From contig NZ_JACJON010000054.1 in assembly GCF_014695585.1 (NCBI RefSeq), positions 23,954 to 87,953 of the forward strand: DNA of 64,000 bases. Direction: 5' to 3'. The notes under the pieces were generated by a model. That model was not told where the DNA came from and did not search any database. It saw only the letters and a list, made by a program, of their open reading frames with translations. The position numbers and the translations under genes are program-made. Every line of letters begins with the position of its first letter. Positions within the stretch are counted from its first letter, which is position 1. Positions 62,208-64,000 of this stretch are shown piece after piece. This DNA comes from Microcoleus sp. FACHB-831. GTDB taxonomy: Bacteria; Cyanobacteriota; Cyanobacteriia; Cyanobacteriales; FACHB-T130.

Positions 62208-64000
62208 ATGAATCAGTTTTATAGCAGCAAGCGGTTGAGGAAACAAATTTACTTAATTATATTGATTGTGCTTTCGTATGTTTTTGCTGTAGTATGGCAG
62301 CAGTTTCAGACTAATAATAGTCCGCAAGTAGCAACATTTACCCCTGTAGAAATTAGGGCATCTACCGAACCGATTCAGCCGATTCCGCTACATATCGAGT
62401 TGAATGAAAATAAGGTGGCTCTGGGTGAAAAACTGTTCAACGATACTAGGTTATCTCGTAATAATAGTTTAGCTTGTGTAAGCTGCCACTTTTTTGATAA
62501 AGGAGGTACTGACAGAGTGCGCTATTCAATAGAATGAACGGTGCTTCTATGCAGGTAAACTCACCGACTGTATTTAATAGTGAATTTAATTTTAAACAAC
62601 ATTGGAATGCGATCGCTGAAAATCTAGAAGAGCAGATAGATGTTGCAGTTACATCCCCGCTAGTCTTTGATAATAAATGGCAAGATGTATTAGCTAATAT
62701 CAAAAAATCCCCGGAATATGTGGAAAAATTTGGTAAAAATTATTCCGATGGCATTACCAGGGAGAATATAAAAGATGCGATCGCTCAAAATTAGCGATCG
62801 CTCTATACTCCCAACTCGCGTTTTGATAAATTTTTGCGCGGTAATAAGAACGCCATTACCCAAGAAGAAAAAGACGGCTATCACCTATTTAAATATTATG
62901 GTTGCGTAAGCTGTCACCAGGGTGTTGAAGATCTAGCACCAAGTATCAACACCAATATTAACTGGCTAGCTAAGAATCGTTCGCGCTATCCTGCTGAAAT
63001 GGCGGAAAACATTGATATTGCGATCGCTCATATAAAAATTATTTTAATAAATAAACCTCAAGTGGATGCTTTGGTATTAAAAATATCCGCTTTGCCAACT
63101 CCCCAACTGGGAGAAGAACTCTACAGAGCCTACAGCCAAGAGTATGAAAAAGCCCTAAACACTGCCACGTTTTACCGCTTTTTGCTGTTCGTGTTTTCTC
63201 TGGTGGCGATCGCTGCCATCTCTGCTTACATTATCGCCAAAATTAGAAAGTCTGCCCTAGCAGTCCAACAAGCAGAAGAAAAATATCGCAGCATCTTTGA
63301 AAACGTCACAGAGGGTATCTTCCAAACTACACCGCATGGCCGCTACCTCAGCGCTAATCGTGCCCTTGCCGATATTTATGGTTACGATTCTCCAGAGGAA
63401 ATGCTCAAAAACCATGCTGATATAGCGGGGAACCTCTACCTTGATGCCAATCAGCGCAATAATTTCCTTGCTGTTTTACAGGAACAGAATGAGGTTTTGA
63501 AGTTTGAATCTCAGGTATATCGTAAAGATGGCGCTGCCATTTGGATTTCCCAGAGCGCTCGTACTGTTAGAGATCAAAGCGGCAAAATCCTTTACTATGA
63601 AGGCACTGTTTCAGACATTACAAAGCGAAAACAGGCAGAAATAGCGCTGCGCTATGAAAAGGAAAAGTCAGAAAAGTTCCTGCTGAATATTTTGCCCGAG
63701 CCAATTGCAGATCGCTTGAGGCACGATCCAAACCCCATCGCTGATAGTTTTCCCGCAGTAACCGTTCTGTTTGCTGATCTTGTAGGTTTTACCAAACTTG
63801 CGGCAGAAGTTGAGCCAAAAGAATTAGTGGCATTACTTAACAATATATTCTCTACCTTCGACAACTTAGCATCGCTACATGGATTAGCGGGACTTAAACA
63901 GATTTCAAGCCCAAACAAAGCCCAAAGCTGCGATATTCGCGATGAATACGTCCCGATTGTGGTTCAGCCACTCGACAAAACGGAAAGACATTGCTGTCCG
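62208..64000 (+). pseudogene. Broken cytochrome-c-peroxidase/PAS/adenylate-cyclase gene (runs to the window edge)
   Basis: The pieces, read together: TM helix (about 12-30), first heme motif CVSCH (62470s), frameshift near 62530 (one base missing before ATG-AAC), a second stretch INAPTVFN-like (VNSPTVFNSEFNFKQHWNAI), in-frame TAG at 62792-62794, RSLYTPNSRFDKFL and second heme motif GCVSCHQG (62910s), then a jump over about 100 expected residues, a second TM helix (63180-63240), PAS (AEEKYRSIFENVTEGIFQTT), then cyclase start SVTVLFADLVGFTKLAAEV-type (63750s) that turns to unrelated sequence after about 63880. At least four lesions, so inactive. Confidence 0.8.

Overview
The window is chromosomal DNA from a cyanobacterium, most likely a filamentous strain that does not form heterocysts. 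Evidence: many GCGATCGC (HIP1) octamers; Psb34, NdhL, two high-light-inducible proteins (HLIPs), a principal sigma factor of the SigA type and a GUN4-domain kinase; a tRNA-Leu(UAA) gene with the cyanobacterial group I intron; and a PatX-type RGSGR peptide gene, which is known to occur together with HetR in filamentous species. The species cannot be named from the sequence alone.

Layout. 1-5.3 kb: start of a GAF-domain sensor, a secreted protein, a BolA-Grx4 operon, an OmpR-type regulator, and psb34 with a small partner gene behind a consensus HLR1 site. 5.3-11.4 kb: ABC ATPase with a membrane protein, an IS4 transposase remnant, a solitary cytosine-5 DNA methyltransferase, a MazF-type toxin-antitoxin pair, an SDR protein and exonuclease III. 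11.5-15.7 kb: a phosphodiester glycosidase and a two-gene operon that fits the cyanobacterial TCA bypass (succinic semialdehyde dehydrogenase plus 2-oxoglutarate decarboxylase, the latter usually called acetolactate synthase). 15.9-18.6 kb: a tandemly duplicated module of receiver-only regulator plus DUF2294 protein, including its leader. 18.7-25.6 kb: alcohol dehydrogenase, patX with a DIF1 (TCCGGA) promoter element, polysaccharide deacetylase, lipoprotein, and an operon of an ethylene-receptor-like histidine kinase with a receiver-EAL protein. 26.9-32.4 kb: sigA, an HLIP operon behind a second HLR1 site, and a GH15-like protein. 32.8-44.9 kb: phosphatase, histidine kinase, UbiA-type prenyltransferase, YfhO-like membrane protein, DUF2267 protein, a secreted repeat protein, TPR and sigma-70-like proteins. 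44.9-48 kb: lysS with its KTSC tail and small membrane or secreted proteins.

48.2-53.3 kb is the most interesting accessory segment. A minus-strand operon lies directly 3' of the intron-containing tRNA-Leu: a small ORF broken by one homopolymer frameshift, a NurA-like nuclease, a HerA-like ATPase and, after a short gap, a DNA-methyltransferase-like protein with degenerate motifs and a phage-type N-terminus. Two 19-bp near-palindromes 40 bp apart precede the operon. This is a candidate mobile defence or DNA-processing cassette.

53.4-59.4 kb: ndhL-DUF3007-trpA, an aldo/keto reductase-DinB-MerR group with a shared palindromic operator, a GUN4 Ser/Thr kinase, and a toxin-first HigBA/RelE pair. 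59.8-64 kb: one secreted protein followed by a decay zone with remnants of a response regulator, an AAA-like ATPase, and a cytochrome c peroxidase-PAS-adenylate cyclase gene carrying a frameshift, a stop codon, an internal deletion and a disrupted cyclase domain.
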